In this document: in pieces, positions 18,104-26,551 of the stretch
How positions within the stretch are numbered: position 1 is the stretch's first letter
Layout of the letters: the number at the start of each line of letters is the position of its first letter
Source of the DNA: Micromonosporaceae bacterium KJ-029
GTDB lineage: Bacteria > Actinomycetota > Actinomycetes > Mycobacteriales > Micromonosporaceae
NCBI GenBank assembly: GCA_005402585.1
Contig: BIFP01000008.1
Coordinates: forward strand, 1 to 64,000
DNA: 64,000 nucleotides
Direction: 5' to 3'
The notes under the pieces: model-generated
Told to the model about the DNA's origin: nothing
The model's database searches: none
What the model saw: the letters and a program-made list of their open reading frames with translations, nothing else
Translations under genes and position numbers: made by a program

Positions 18104-18122
18104 GAAAGGGGGCCCTTCCTCA
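18101..18122. repeat. GGGGCCC palindrome linking two convergent stop codons
   Basis: A single-hairpin member of the palindrome family described at 22642, 36968, 40975 and 57841. The plus strand reads TGAGAAAGGGGGCCCTTCCT and then CA, so its ends are the TGA of the 17096-18103 gene and, on the other strand, the TGA of cimA. It should act as a terminator for both genes. Confidence 0.75.
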
Positions 18123-19703
18123 CACCGAGGCGCGGTCGAGGCCGTAGGTGAGCGCGTCCACCAGCGCGTGCCAGCTCGCCTCGACCACGTTGGGGTGCAC
18201 GCCGACGGTGGTCCAGCCACCGCCCCGGCCGTCGGCCGTCTCGACCAGCACCCGGGTCACCGCGCCGGTGCCGTGGCTGCCCTCCAGGATCCGCACCTTG
18301 TAGTCGGCCAGCTCGAAGTCCCGCAGCTCCGGGTAGTGCCGGCCGAGGCCGACCCGCAGCGCCTCGTCGAGGGCGTTGACCGGGCCGTTGCCCTCCGCCG
18401 TGGCGATCACCCGCTCGCCGCGTACCCGGATCTTCACGGTCGCCTCGGAGACCACCGCGCCGTCCTCGCGGTGCTCGACCAGCACCCGGTACGACTCCAG
18501 GGCGAACGGCCGCGTCGGCGCGGCGTCCGGCAGTTCGGAGCGGACCAGCAGCTCGAACGAGGCGTCCGCGGCCTCGAACGACCAGCCACCGGCCTCCAGT
18601 TCCTTGACCCGGTTGGTGACCCGGGACAACGTCTCCGGATGGCCGGCCAGGTCCAGCCCGAGCTCGCGGCTCTTGAGCTCGATGCTGGCCCGGCCGGCCA
18701 TCTCGGTCACCAGGATCCGCATGTCATTGCCCACCACCTCGGGTTCGACGTGGTTGTAGAGCAGCGGATCCACTTTGATCGCGCTCGCGTGCAGCCCCGC
18801 CTTGTGGGCGAAGGCCGCGGCCCCGACGTATGCCTGGTGGGTGTCGGGGGCGATGTTCGCGATCTCGGCGATGGCGTGGGATACCCGCACCATCTGCTCC
18901 AGGCAGCCGTCCGGTAGGACCGGCAGCCCGAGCTTGAGCTGGAGGTTCGCCACGACGGCGAAGATGTCGGCGTTGCCCGGCCGCTCGCCGTACCCGTTGG
19001 CGGTGCCCTGGACGTGGCGGACGCCGGCCTCGACCGCGGCGATGGTGTTGGCCACCGCGCAGGCGGTGTCGTTCTGGGCGTGCATCCCGAGCAGTTCCGG
19101 GGCCACGCCGATCCGGTCGGTGAGGTCGACGATGGCCGCGGTCACCTGGGACGGCAGCATCCCGCCGTTGGTGTCGCAGAGCACGAACCGTTCGGCGCCC
19201 GCGGCCAGCGCGGTCTCCACCACCGACGCGGTGTACGCGGGATCGAAGCGGTACCCGTCGTAGAAGTGCTCCCCGTCCACGAAGACCCGGCGTCCCTCGG
19301 CGACCAGGTGGGTCACCGTGTCGTGAATCATCGCCAGGTTCTCCTTGGCGGTGGTGCGCAGTGCCCGCTCCACGTGCCGCAGGTCGGCCTTGGCGACCAG
19401 CGCGATCGCCGGGGTCTGCGCGTCCAGCAGGCCGCGTACCTGCGGGTCGTCGGCGGCGACCGCGCCGGCCCGGCGGGTGGCGCCGAAGGCGACCAGCACC
19501 GCGTGTTTGAGATCGAGTTCGGTACGCGCCCGGCGGAAGAACTCGGTGTCCTTCGGCACCGCGCCCGGCCACCCGCCCTCGATGAACCCGACACCGAGTT
19601 CGTCGAGCAGCCGGGCCACCGCGAGCTTGTCGACCACCGAGTAGCTGAGCCCCTCGCGCTGGGCCCCGTCGCGCAGGGTCGTGTCGTAGACCTGGAACGT
19701 CAT
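18120..19703 (-). CDS. cimA: (R)-citramalate synthase
   Basis: 527 aa from ATG 19703 (AAGGGA upstream). N-terminal HMGL-like TIM barrel with the metal/catalytic start FQVYDTTLRDGAQREG and the TANGYGERPGNADIFAVVANL segment; the C-terminal LeuA-like regulatory domain begins near residue 400 (RVIATAEGNGPVNALDEALR, ILEGSHGTGAVTRVL). It condenses acetyl-CoA with pyruvate to citramalate, the first step of the threonine-independent route to 2-oxobutyrate and isoleucine; LeuCD and LeuB do the next steps. The motif usually written HxHND in this superfamily reads HAQND here. I believe related actinobacterial proteins share this Gln. An attenuator-like leader precedes the gene. Confidence 0.92.
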   Translation of the reverse strand: MTFQVYDTTLRDGAQREGLSYSVVDKLAVARLLDELGVGFIEGGWPGAVPKDTEFFRRARTELDLKHAVLVAFGATRRAGAVAADDPQVRGLLDAQTPAIALVAKADLRHVERALRTTAKENLAMIHDTVTHLVAEGRRVFVDGEHFYDGYRFDPAYTASVVETALAAGAERFVLCDTNGGMLPSQVTAAIVDLTDRIGVAPELLGMHAQNDTACAVANTIAAVEAGVRHVQGTANGYGERPGNADIFAVVANLQLKLGLPVLPDGCLEQMVRVSHAIAEIANIAPDTHQAYVGAAAFAHKAGLHASAIKVDPLLYNHVEPEVVGNDMRILVTEMAGRASIELKSRELGLDLAGHPETLSRVTNRVKELEAGGWSFEAADASFELLVRSELPDAAPTRPFALESYRVLVEHREDGAVVSEATVKIRVRGERVIATAEGNGPVNALDEALRVGLGRHYPELRDFELADYKVRILEGSHGTGAVTRVLVETADGRGGGWTTVGVHPNVVEASWHALVDALTYGLDRASV

Positions 19704-19741
19704 GAGGATCCCTTCGTCAGGCACCGGCCAGCGCAACAAAA

Positions 19742-19767
19742 AGACCCCCCGCGGCTGCGGGAGGTCT
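19742..19767 (-). terminator. Intrinsic terminator in the cimA leader (attenuator)
   Basis: On the minus strand AGACC/GGTCT and CCCGC/GCGGG pair with one mismatch around a 4-base loop, directly followed by five T residues. It lies between a short Ile-Ile peptide ORF and the cimA start codon 38 bases further on, so it can only act inside the cimA leader. Adjacent GCGCGC repeats could form the competing structure. Confidence 0.75.
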
Positions 19768-19796
19768 GCGCGCTCGGCGGAGGGGAGGCCGGCGCG

Positions 19797-19829
19797 CTAG
19801 TTGCCAATAATGCGGGCGGTGCTGGTCAC
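19797..19829 (-). CDS. Putative cimA leader peptide
   Basis: A ten-codon ORF starting GTG encodes MTSTARIIGN with two consecutive Ile codons (ATT ATT, rare codons in this genome) just before the stop, 29 bases before the attenuator terminator. Ribosome stalling at Ile codons when charged tRNA-Ile is scarce would be expected to prevent terminator folding and let cimA be transcribed. Only a weak ACGGA precedes the start. Too short for usual gene finders; the assignment rests on the arrangement and codon content. Confidence 0.6.
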   Translation of the reverse strand: MTSTARIIGN

Positions 19830-20005
19830 GTTCCGTACTCTGCCACCCCTCGACGGTTTTTGGGAGGCAAAGCCCACATATCGAGACGATGACGGAGCGT
19901 CGCCATACTCCTGCGGACCGCGATCCGGGACAGAATGCGCCGTTCGTGATCGGCTTCACAAGTCACCCGGCCGCCAGCCGGCGGGAACGGCACTGCCGGA
20001 AGTAT

Positions 20006-20020
20006 CTGGATCCGATCCAG
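20006..20020. promoter_or_regulatory. Palindrome upstream of ahpC
   Basis: CTGGATCCGATCCAG is a perfect inverted repeat with 6-base arms around CCG, 34 bases before the ahpC start. It could be an operator for a redox regulator, but it does not match an OxyR box that I know. Confidence 0.35.
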
Positions 20021-20053
20021 TTACTGGCCTCGCGCCGCTGTCAAGGAGGACCC

Positions 20054-20614
20054 GTGCTCACTGTCGGTGACCGCTTCCCCGAGTACGAGCTCACCGCCTG
20101 CGTCTCGCTCGACGCCGACCAGGCGTTCGAGACGATCAACCACAAGTCGCACCAGGGCCAGTGGCGCGTGGTCTTCTTCTGGCCGAAGGACTTCACGTTC
20201 GTCTGCCCCACCGAGATCGCCGAGTTCGGCCGGCTCAACGGCGAGTTCGCCGACCGGGACGCCCAGGTGCTGGGAGTCTCCGTGGACAACGAATTCGTCC
20301 ACTACGCCTGGCGCAAGGACCACCCGGACCTGCGCGACCTGCCGTTCCCGATGCTCAGCGACATCAAGCGCGAGCTGACCGCGGCCTGCGGCGTGCTCGG
20401 TGCGGACGGCGTGGCGCAGCGGGCGACCTTCATCGTCGACCCGAACAACGAGATCCAGTTCGTCATGGTGACCGCCGGCTCGGTCGGCCGGAACGTCTCC
20501 GAGGTGCTGCGGGTGCTCGACGCGCTGCAGACCGACGAGCTGTGCCCGTGCAACTGGAACAAGGGTGGCGCGACCCTCGACGCCACCGCCCTGCTCGCCG
20601 GCGCCGGAGCCTGA
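20054..20614 (+). CDS. ahpC: Alkyl hydroperoxide reductase / peroxiredoxin
   Basis: 186 aa from GTG 20054, chosen for the AAGGAGGA 6-8 bases upstream and the conserved LTVGDRFPEYELTA opening. The peroxidatic Cys is C51 in DFTFVCPTEIAEF and the resolving Cys lies in ELCPCNWNKG near residue 165. AhpC reduces peroxides and peroxynitrite in the cytoplasm; in actinobacteria it is recharged by AhpD, whose gene follows one base later. The frame upstream of the start is open but carries no conserved sequence. Confidence 0.95.
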   Translation: MLTVGDRFPEYELTACVSLDADQAFETINHKSHQGQWRVVFFWPKDFTFVCPTEIAEFGRLNGEFADRDAQVLGVSVDNEFVHYAWRKDHPDLRDLPFPMLSDIKRELTAACGVLGADGVAQRATFIVDPNNEIQFVMVTAGSVGRNVSEVLRVLDALQTDELCPCNWNKGGATLDATALLAGAGA

Positions 20615-20615
20615 C

Positions 20616-21146
20616 ATGGGCCTGGACGCGGTGAAGGCGGCGCTGCCGGAGTACGCCAAGGACATCAAGCTCAACCTCGGCTCGACCATCGGCACCTCCA
20701 CGCTCAAGCCGGAGCAGGCGTGGGGTACCGCGCTGGCCTGCGCGGTCGCCGCCCGCAACCCGCTGCTGCTGCGGGAGATCGCCGACGAGGCGTCGACCCA
20801 CCTCGGCGCGGAGGCGGTCGAGGCGGCCAAGGGCGCGGCGACCATCATGGCGATGAACAACGTCTACTACCGGGCCAAGCACCTGATCGGCGACGAGCAG
20901 TACGCCTCGATCCCGGCCCGGCTACGGATGCAGATCATCGCCAGGCCGGGCGTGGACAAGGCCGACTTCGAGCTGTGGTGCCTGGCGGTCTCGGCGATCA
21001 CCGGCTGCGGGGTCTGCCTGGAGTCGCACGAGAAGACGCTGCGCGGCACGGGTTTCAGCCGGGACCAGGTGCACGAGGGCTTGCGAATCGCCGCCGTCGT
21101 GCACGCCGCGGCGGTCGCGCTCGACGCACAGGCCGCCCTGGCCTGA
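20616..21146 (+). CDS. ahpD: Alkyl hydroperoxidase / AhpC reductase
   Basis: 176 aa. All-helical AhpD fold with the redox motif GCGVCLESHEK: C131, C134 and H138. AhpD hands electrons from dihydrolipoamide-type donors to AhpC and has weak peroxidase activity of its own. The ATG lies one base after the ahpC stop, so the pair is translationally coupled. Confidence 0.95.
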   Translation: MGLDAVKAALPEYAKDIKLNLGSTIGTSTLKPEQAWGTALACAVAARNPLLLREIADEASTHLGAEAVEAAKGAATIMAMNNVYYRAKHLIGDEQYASIPARLRMQIIARPGVDKADFELWCLAVSAITGCGVCLESHEKTLRGTGFSRDQVHEGLRIAAVVHAAAVALDAQAALA

Positions 21147-21318
21147 GCTTCGGCTTCGGCCTGTACGTGGCCAACTTCGGCCGGTGCCCGGTGTGGCCGG
21201 GTGTGGTGGGTGGTTGCGTGCGCCGTGTGTAGGACGCGTCGCACGGGGTAGGAGTTTTCGGGACAAGGAAGCACGTTCCTCCGAGACGACTCACCACAGT
21301 CGGGGCAGGAGAGATCCC

Positions 21319-21810
21319 ATGGACAAGCTCGACCCGCACACCACGCCCGCCACGCCCGCCACGCCGGACCCGGCGCTGCACGGCGACCTGGGCGACCCGA
21401 CGCGCCGCGGCGACCAGGGGATCGTCGCGGGTATGGCACCCGCCGGCGCCTTCGACCCCTGGACCTACCGGGACGACGCCGGGGTCGCCGGGCTCAACAT
21501 GACCGGCTACAAGGTCGAGGCCAGCGACGGCTCGATCGGAAAGATCGACAGCAGCAGCCAGGAGATCAACGCCAGCTACCTGGTGGTCGACACCGGACCG
21601 TGGATCTTCGGCAAGAAGGTCATGCTTCCGGCCGGGACCGTGAACCACGTCGATCACGAGGAGCAGAAGGTCTACGTCGACCGCAACAAGGACCAGATCA
21701 AGGCGGCACCGGAGTACGACGAGACGGCCACCGACCCGGCGTACCGGGACAAGCTCGGCGGCTACTACAACGACACGTACACCGCCACCCCGCCCGGACT
21801 CTTCCGGTAG
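21319..21810 (+). CDS. PRC-barrel domain protein
   Basis: 163 aa from ATG 21319 with AGGAGAG upstream. After a Thr/Pro-rich N-terminus (about 35 residues) comes a PRC-barrel: GYKVEASDGSIGKIDSSSQ, YLVVDTGPWIFGKKVMLPAG and NHVDHEEQKVYVDRNKDQI. It ends in a Tyr-rich tail (GGYYNDTYTATPPGLFR). Such proteins are often stress-induced in actinomycetes. Stands alone. Confidence 0.88.
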   Translation: MDKLDPHTTPATPATPDPALHGDLGDPTRRGDQGIVAGMAPAGAFDPWTYRDDAGVAGLNMTGYKVEASDGSIGKIDSSSQEINASYLVVDTGPWIFGKKVMLPAGTVNHVDHEEQKVYVDRNKDQIKAAPEYDETATDPAYRDKLGGYYNDTYTATPPGLFR

Positions 21811-21894
21811 CGGCCTGCCGCCCATCGTCGGAGTGGGCGGAGACGGCGTGACGGCCGGTGGGCAGTGCCCCACCGGCCGTCTACCGTGTCAGGG

Positions 21895-22635
21895 GTGGAC
21901 GCCATCGAGGTCAATCGCCGGATCCCGCTGACCGCTACCTTCAACTTCCGTGACGTGGGCGGCTACCGTGGCCGCGACGGCCGCCCGGTACGCACCGGCC
22001 GGCTCTACCGCTCCGATTCGCTGCACCGCATCGGCGACGCCGACCGGGACGCCTTCGCGGCGCTCGGCGTACGAACCGTCGTCGACCTACGCCGCCCGTC
22101 CGAGGTCGAGCGGGACGGACGGGTCCCCGACTTCGACGGGCTCACCTATCGGCACATCCATCCCGAGCACGCGGAGTGGAGTGAGCAGCCGTACCAGCCG
22201 GGCGACGACCTCGCCCGCTACCTCGCCGACCGGTACGCCGACCTGGCCCGCACCGGCACCGCCGGGCTCGCCGAGGCGATCGGTCTGATCGCCGAGAGCG
22301 CCAACGCGCCGGTGGTGGTGCACTGCGTCGCGGGCAAGGACCGTACCGGCATTGTCTGCGGCCTGACCCTCGCCGTGCTCGGCGTCGACGACGCCGAGAT
22401 CGCGGCGGACTACGCGCTGAGCACCGAAGCCTCGCAGCGGTTCAGCGCCTGGGTCGCCGCCACCCTCCCCGACGCCGCCGAGGTACCGGCGCCGTTCCTG
22501 GCCTCGCCGGCCGAGACGATGCTGCTGTTCCTGGCCGAGATCCGCGCGGGCCACGGCTCGGTCGACGACTACCTCCGCAGCGCCGGGGTCACCGCCGACC
22601 AGCTCACCGCCCTGCGCACCCACCTGCTGGACTAG
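21895..22635 (+). CDS. Tyrosine/dual-specificity protein phosphatase
   Basis: 246 aa from GTG 21895; a GTG at 21865 would add ten residues. The conserved FNFRDVGGYRGRDGRPVRTGRLYRSDSL opening (key residues NFRDVGGY and RSD) and the P-loop HCVAGKDRTG (Cys, then five residues, then Arg) define the actinobacterial MptpB-like family with activity on phosphotyrosine, phosphoserine or phosphoinositides. The catalytic Cys is near residue 143. It ends TAG, eight bases before a GGGGCCCC repeat that separates it from convergent ilvE. Confidence 0.9.
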   Translation: MDAIEVNRRIPLTATFNFRDVGGYRGRDGRPVRTGRLYRSDSLHRIGDADRDAFAALGVRTVVDLRRPSEVERDGRVPDFDGLTYRHIHPEHAEWSEQPYQPGDDLARYLADRYADLARTGTAGLAEAIGLIAESANAPVVVHCVAGKDRTGIVCGLTLAVLGVDDAEIAADYALSTEASQRFSAWVAATLPDAAEVPAPFLASPAETMLLFLAEIRAGHGSVDDYLRSAGVTADQLTALRTHLLD

Positions 22636-22641
22636 CCCGCG

Positions 22642-22702
22642 CGTTAAGAAGGGGCCCCTTCTCTACCTCAGGCGTTAAGAGGGGGCCCCTTCTTACACCT
22701 CA
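22642..22702. repeat. Paired GGGGCCCC hairpin element at the ilvE stop codon
   Basis: Read on the minus strand it starts with the ilvE TGA (TGAGGTGTAAGAAGGGG...), forms a hairpin around GGGGCCCC (22676-22695), a spacer AACGCCTGAGGTAGAG, then a second hairpin (22647-22662) ending TTCTTAAC. The same layout appears at 36968, 40975 and 57841, and a single-hairpin version at 18101. It lies between convergent genes and should terminate both. Confidence 0.85.
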
Positions 22703-23797
22703 GAGCACGCGGTGGACCCAGTTGTGCGGGTCGGCGGCCCGGCCACGCTGGAGGTCGACCAGCTGTTGGCGCAGGGCCATGGTGACCGTGCCGGGCTCAC
22801 CGCCGCCGATGGTGAACTCGCCCTCCGAGAAGCGCACCCGCCCGATCGGGGTGATCACCGCAGCGGTGCCGCAGGCGAAGACCTCGCGGAGCCGGCCGCT
22901 GGCCGCGTCCGCCTGCCAGTCGGCGAAGGTCACCGGCCGCTCCTCGACCCGGTGCCCGGCCTGCGCGGCGAGCGTGAGCACCGACTCCCGGGTGATGCCG
23001 GGCAGGATCGTGCCGGTCAGCGGCGGGGTGGCCACCGAGCCGTCGTCGTAGACGAAGAAGACGTTCATCCCGCCCAGCTCGTCGACGAACCGGCGCTCCA
23101 CCGCGTCCAGGAAGACCACCTGGTCGCAGCCGTGCTGAAGGGCCTCGGCCTGGGCCGCCAGCGAGGCGGCGTAGTTGCCGCCGCACTTCGCGGCGCCGGT
23201 GCCACCGGGTGCGGCCCGGGTGTACTCGGACGAGACCCAGACCGTCACCGGCTTGACCCCACCGGCGAAGTACGCGCCCACCGGCGAGGCGATCACCGCG
23301 TAGAGGTACTCGTTGGCCGGGCGGACGCCGAGGAAGACCTCGCTGGCGAACATGAACGGCCGCAAGTAGAGGCTGCCGTCCTCGACGTCGGGAATCCACT
23401 CCCGGTCGACCTCGATGAGCCGGTGCAGCGAGTTGACGAAGGTCTCCTCCGGCAGCGGCGGCATGGCCATCCGGGCTCCGGAGGCGTTGAACCGGGCCGC
23501 GTTGGCGTACGGGCGGAACATCGTCACCCCGCCGTCGGCGGCGCGGTACGCCTTCATCCCCTCGAAGATCTCCTGCGCGTAGTGCAGCACGGCACTGGCG
23601 GGATCCATCGGGATCGGCGCGCGCGCCTCGACCCGGGCGTCGTACCAGCCCTTGCCGTCGGCGTACCGGATGGTGACCATGTGATCGGTGAAGACCCGAC
23701 CGAACCCGGGGTTGGCCAGCAGCGCGGCCCGGTCGGCGGCGGATACCGGCGCGGGATTCGGACGGATCTCGAAGTCGAGCTTGTCACCACCGCTCAT
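22700..23797 (-). CDS. ilvE: Branched-chain amino acid aminotransferase
   Basis: 365 aa from ATG 23797, with GGGAGG upstream. Class IV PLP aminotransferase: [37 protein letters not shown] has the conserved EGMKAY, the PLP Lys lies in [12 protein letters not shown], and the C-terminus has [16 protein letters not shown] and [13 protein letters not shown]. It catalyses the last transamination for Leu, Ile and Val. Its TGA belongs to a paired hairpin repeat. Two AAGTTTC copies in the upstream region may be operator half-sites. Confidence 0.96.
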   Translation of the reverse strand: MSGGDKLDFEIRPNPAPVSAADRAALLANPGFGRVFTDHMVTIRYADGKGWYDARVEARAPIPMDPASAVLHYAQEIFEGMKAYRAADGGVTMFRPYANAARFNASGARMAMPPLPEETFVNSLHRLIEVDREWIPDVEDGSLYLRPFMFASEVFLGVRPANEYLYAVIASPVGAYFAGGVKPVTVWVSSEYTRAAPGGTGAAKCGGNYAASLAAQAEALQHGCDQVVFLDAVERRFVDELGGMNVFFVYDDGSVATPPLTGTILPGITRESVLTLAAQAGHRVEERPVTFADWQADAASGRLREVFACGTAAVITPIGRVRFSEGEFTIGGGEPGTVTMALRQQLVDLQRGRAADPHNWVHRVL

Positions 23798-23844
23798 CGC
23801 GCTGACCTCCCTGGGGGACGACGACATGCGCCGACCGCATGCCG

Positions 23845-23869
23845 GAAACTTTTGTGCCAGAAACTTACC
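23845..23869 (-). promoter_or_regulatory. AAGTTTC direct repeat upstream of ilvE
   Basis: On the minus strand GGTAAGTTTC (23860-23869) and AAGTTTCCGG (23842-23851) occur 15 bases apart, 48-72 bases before the ilvE start. The first decamer is identical to one in the leuC-ndgR intergenic space. Candidate NdgR or other shared operator. Confidence 0.4.
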
Positions 23870-24064
23870 CCGAACGGTCGTTCAGCGGGTAGGCGCACCG
23901 GTGGGTGGCCAGGACCGGGTCGGTGACGTACCCGCCGGCCGCAGTGGCCGCCGGCCAACCCGAAGAAGGGCCGCCCCGCCAAGCGGCAGGGCGCCACGCC
24001 GGATCCGGCGCACCACTGCCGGCGCCCGGCGGCGTCCCGCCCGCCCGGCGCCTACGCGACCGGC

Positions 24065-25096
24065 TCAGGCGGCGACCTGAGCCGCGATCCGGTCGCCCAC
24101 CTCGGCGGTACCCATGGCTACGCCTGGACCGCGGCCGGCCAGTTCGGCGCCGACCGCGGCGGTGATCCGGGCCGCGGCGTCGGCGTGCCCGAGCTGGTCG
24201 AGCAGCAGAGCACCGGAGAGCACGGCGGCGACCGGGTCGGCCACGCCGCGCCCGGCGATGTCCGGCGCGGAGCCGTGTACCGGCTCGAACATCGACGGGT
24301 ACGTCCCGTCGGGGTTGATGCTGCCGCTGGCGGCGAGCCCGATCCCGCCGGTCACCGCGGCGGCGATGTCGGTGAGGATGTCGCCGAAGAGGTTGTCGGT
24401 GACCACCACGTCGTACCGCTGGGGCTGGGTGACCAGGAACATCGCGGCGGCGTCGACGTGCTGGTACTCGGTGCTCACGTCCGGGTGCTCGGCGGCCACC
24501 GCCTCGAAGGCGCGGGCCCACAGCGAGCCGGCGTGGGTGAGCACGTTGGTCTTGTGCACCAGGGTCACCTTGCGCCGCTCGCGCCGGCCAGCGCGGGCGA
24601 AGGCGTCGCGGACCACCCGCTCCACGCCGTGCCGGGTGTTCAGGCTCTCCTCGGTGGCGATCTCGGCCGGGGTGCCCCGGTGCAGCGAGCCGCCGGCACC
24701 CGCGTACAGCCCTTCGGTGCCCTCACGCACGACCACCAGGTCGACCTCGCCCGACTTGACGGTGGCCAGCGGGCCGGTGACCCCCGGCCAGAGCCGCGAC
24801 GGGCGGAGGTTGACGTACTGGTCGAAGGCGAACCGCAGCTTGAGCAGCAGGCCCCGCTCCAGCACGCCGGGCGGGACGGTCGGGTCACCGACCGCACCGA
24901 GGAGGATGGCGTCGTGCCCGGCCAGCTCGGCCAGCACCGAGTCGGGAAGCACCTCACCGGTGCGGTGGTAGCGTGCCGCACCGAGGTCGTACTCGGTCGC
25001 CTCGACACCGGGCAGCGCCGCGTCGATGACCTTGCGGGCCTCCGCGACCACCTCGGGCCCGATCCCGTCCCCGGCCACCACCGCGATGCGTGCCAC
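24065..25096 (-). CDS. leuB: 3-isopropylmalate dehydrogenase
   Basis: 343 aa from GTG 25096 with AAGGAG about 10 bases upstream; an open frame to 25246 lacks conserved sequence. Begins [16 protein letters not shown]; has [37 protein letters not shown], and the metal site [17 protein letters not shown] followed by [14 protein letters not shown]. It oxidatively decarboxylates 3-isopropylmalate with NAD, and the analogous beta-methylmalate in the citramalate pathway. It lies 267 bases downstream of ilvE's start on the same strand, in its own unit. Confidence 0.95.
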   Translation of the reverse strand: MARIAVVAGDGIGPEVVAEARKVIDAALPGVEATEYDLGAARYHRTGEVLPDSVLAELAGHDAILLGAVGDPTVPPGVLERGLLLKLRFAFDQYVNLRPSRLWPGVTGPLATVKSGEVDLVVVREGTEGLYAGAGGSLHRGTPAEIATEESLNTRHGVERVVRDAFARAGRRERRKVTLVHKTNVLTHAGSLWARAFEAVAAEHPDVSTEYQHVDAAAMFLVTQPQRYDVVVTDNLFGDILTDIAAAVTGGIGLAASGSINPDGTYPSMFEPVHGSAPDIAGRGVADPVAAVLSGALLLDQLGHADAAARITAAVGAELAGRGPGVAMGTAEVGDRIAAQVAA

Positions 25097-25311
25097 GCCC
25101 TCAGCTCCTTCACTCGTGTCGGCTCGACGGTACGCCGCCGTCCCGCCTCCCGGTACGGATGTTCCACTTTTCGGGACGCCGGGACGCACAGCAGCTTCCC
25201 AGGAGGCATTCATGATGCGGTCAACTCCGTTGCCTAGCGTGAGCATTGACGGTCATGGGGCCGGGGCGCTCGCCGCGAGGACGAGGCGGGCGTCGAGGAG
25301 AGGGCGATGCG

Positions 25312-26157
25312 ATGTGGACCGACGAGCAGCCACGAACCCGCTGGGTCGACCCGGCGAACTTCCGTTTCCGCCGCCCCGACCTGCGGCTCGGCACCCGCGA
25401 TCCGCGACCTGACCGGTCCGGGCCGGTGGCCGGGGACCGGATCGCCGCCCGGCACACCGTACGCACCTCGACTGCTGAGTACACGCTGTTGCTGAACGCG
25501 CCGGAGTGGCTCGGCCGGCGGGGAGTCGGCGAGGCACTGCGGGACGCGGTGGCCGAACTGCGGGCGATCGACCTCACCTACGGCCCGAACCGGCCGGAGA
25601 GCCTGGTGTCCCGGCTGCGCCGCGGCGAGATCGGCCCCGAGTCGTACCCGCCGCTGGCTGACCTGGTCGACCGGTGCGCCGCGATGCGGGCGGCCACGGA
25701 CGGCTGGTTCGACGCCTGGGCGGTGCCCGGTGGCTTCGACCCGGGCGGCCTGCTCGGCGGCTGGGCGGTCGAGCGGGCGGCGGCCCGGTTGCGCGCCGCC
25801 GGCATCCACGACTACGCCGTGCTCACGGGCGCCGACCTGGTGGTACGCGGCCAGGCCGGGCACGGTGGCCCGTGGCGGGTCGCGGTGCACCACCCCACCG
25901 AGCGACGCCGGGCGCCGTTGGTGCTGGAGATGACGGCGGGCGCGATCGGCACCTCCGGGGTGACCGGCCGGCAGGGACACGTGGTGGACCCGCACACCGG
26001 CGAGCCGGCCGACCACCTGGTCGCCGCGACGGTGGTGGGCCCCGACCTCGCGGTGGCCGACGCCTACGCCACCGCGCTGTACGCCGCAGGCCCGGCCGGG
26101 CTGGCCTGGTTCCGCTCCGGATCGGACTACCGCGTGCTGTCCGCCGCCCGCCGGTAG
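25312..26157 (+). CDS. ApbE-family FAD:protein FMN transferase
   Basis: 281 aa; the ATG at 25312 is preferred to an upstream GTG. Contains the ApbE fold: RIAARHTVRTSTAEYTLLL, ELRAIDLTYGPNRPESLVSRL, FDAWAVPGGFDPGGLLGGWAVERA with the DPGG(L/I)xKGWA motif altered to GGWA, GAIGTSGVTGRQ, HVVDPHTGEPADH and AVADAYATALYA. ApbE enzymes attach FMN to Thr of exported proteins such as RnfG or FMN-binding domain proteins. The usual Lys of the KG(W/Y)A motif is replaced by Gly here, so activity is not assured. No substrate protein is adjacent. Confidence 0.82.
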   Translation: MWTDEQPRTRWVDPANFRFRRPDLRLGTRDPRPDRSGPVAGDRIAARHTVRTSTAEYTLLLNAPEWLGRRGVGEALRDAVAELRAIDLTYGPNRPESLVSRLRRGEIGPESYPPLADLVDRCAAMRAATDGWFDAWAVPGGFDPGGLLGGWAVERAAARLRAAGIHDYAVLTGADLVVRGQAGHGGPWRVAVHHPTERRRAPLVLEMTAGAIGTSGVTGRQGHVVDPHTGEPADHLVAATVVGPDLAVADAYATALYAAGPAGLAWFRSGSDYRVLSAARR

Positions 26158-26551
26158 CGGAGCGTGCGAGCCGATCCGGTGATGGCAGTCGATCCAGGCG
26201 GGGACAGCGATCGGCCCCCACGGCCGCGGCAACGACCGTGGAGGCCGGTCAGCGACGAGTGCGCGTGGCTCGCGCAATCGAGGGGTGCGGGCCGGTCGGC
26301 CGGACGTCAACCTCGCCACCCGAAGACGGGCCAGCGCCACGGACTTGGCCAGTAACCGCACCCGTACGCTATCGAATCGACGCGTTTCACGGCAAGGGTT
26401 CCACAGGGGACCATCCGCAGCTACGACGAACTCCAGTTCGGCACGTCTGACGCCGCGCCGCGACCTGGAGTTGTCGCTCCCGCCCGCCCGGCCGTTGGCC
26501 TGGGCCAGGTCCGTTTCGACAAGGTGAACTGTGGATGGCACGCTGTCCGCC
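26158..26551. other. Intergenic stretch with no recognised feature
   Basis: 394 bases between the ApbE-family gene and the next small gene. The long open frames on both strands have no conserved content. I see no repeat, hairpin with a T tract, or RNA gene. Confidence 0.5.

Noticed and set aside
25234..26541. A 435-codon minus-strand frame across the ApbE-family gene and the following spacer
   Set aside because: No conserved motif; the ApbE-family signatures are on the plus strand and the codon bias there is right.
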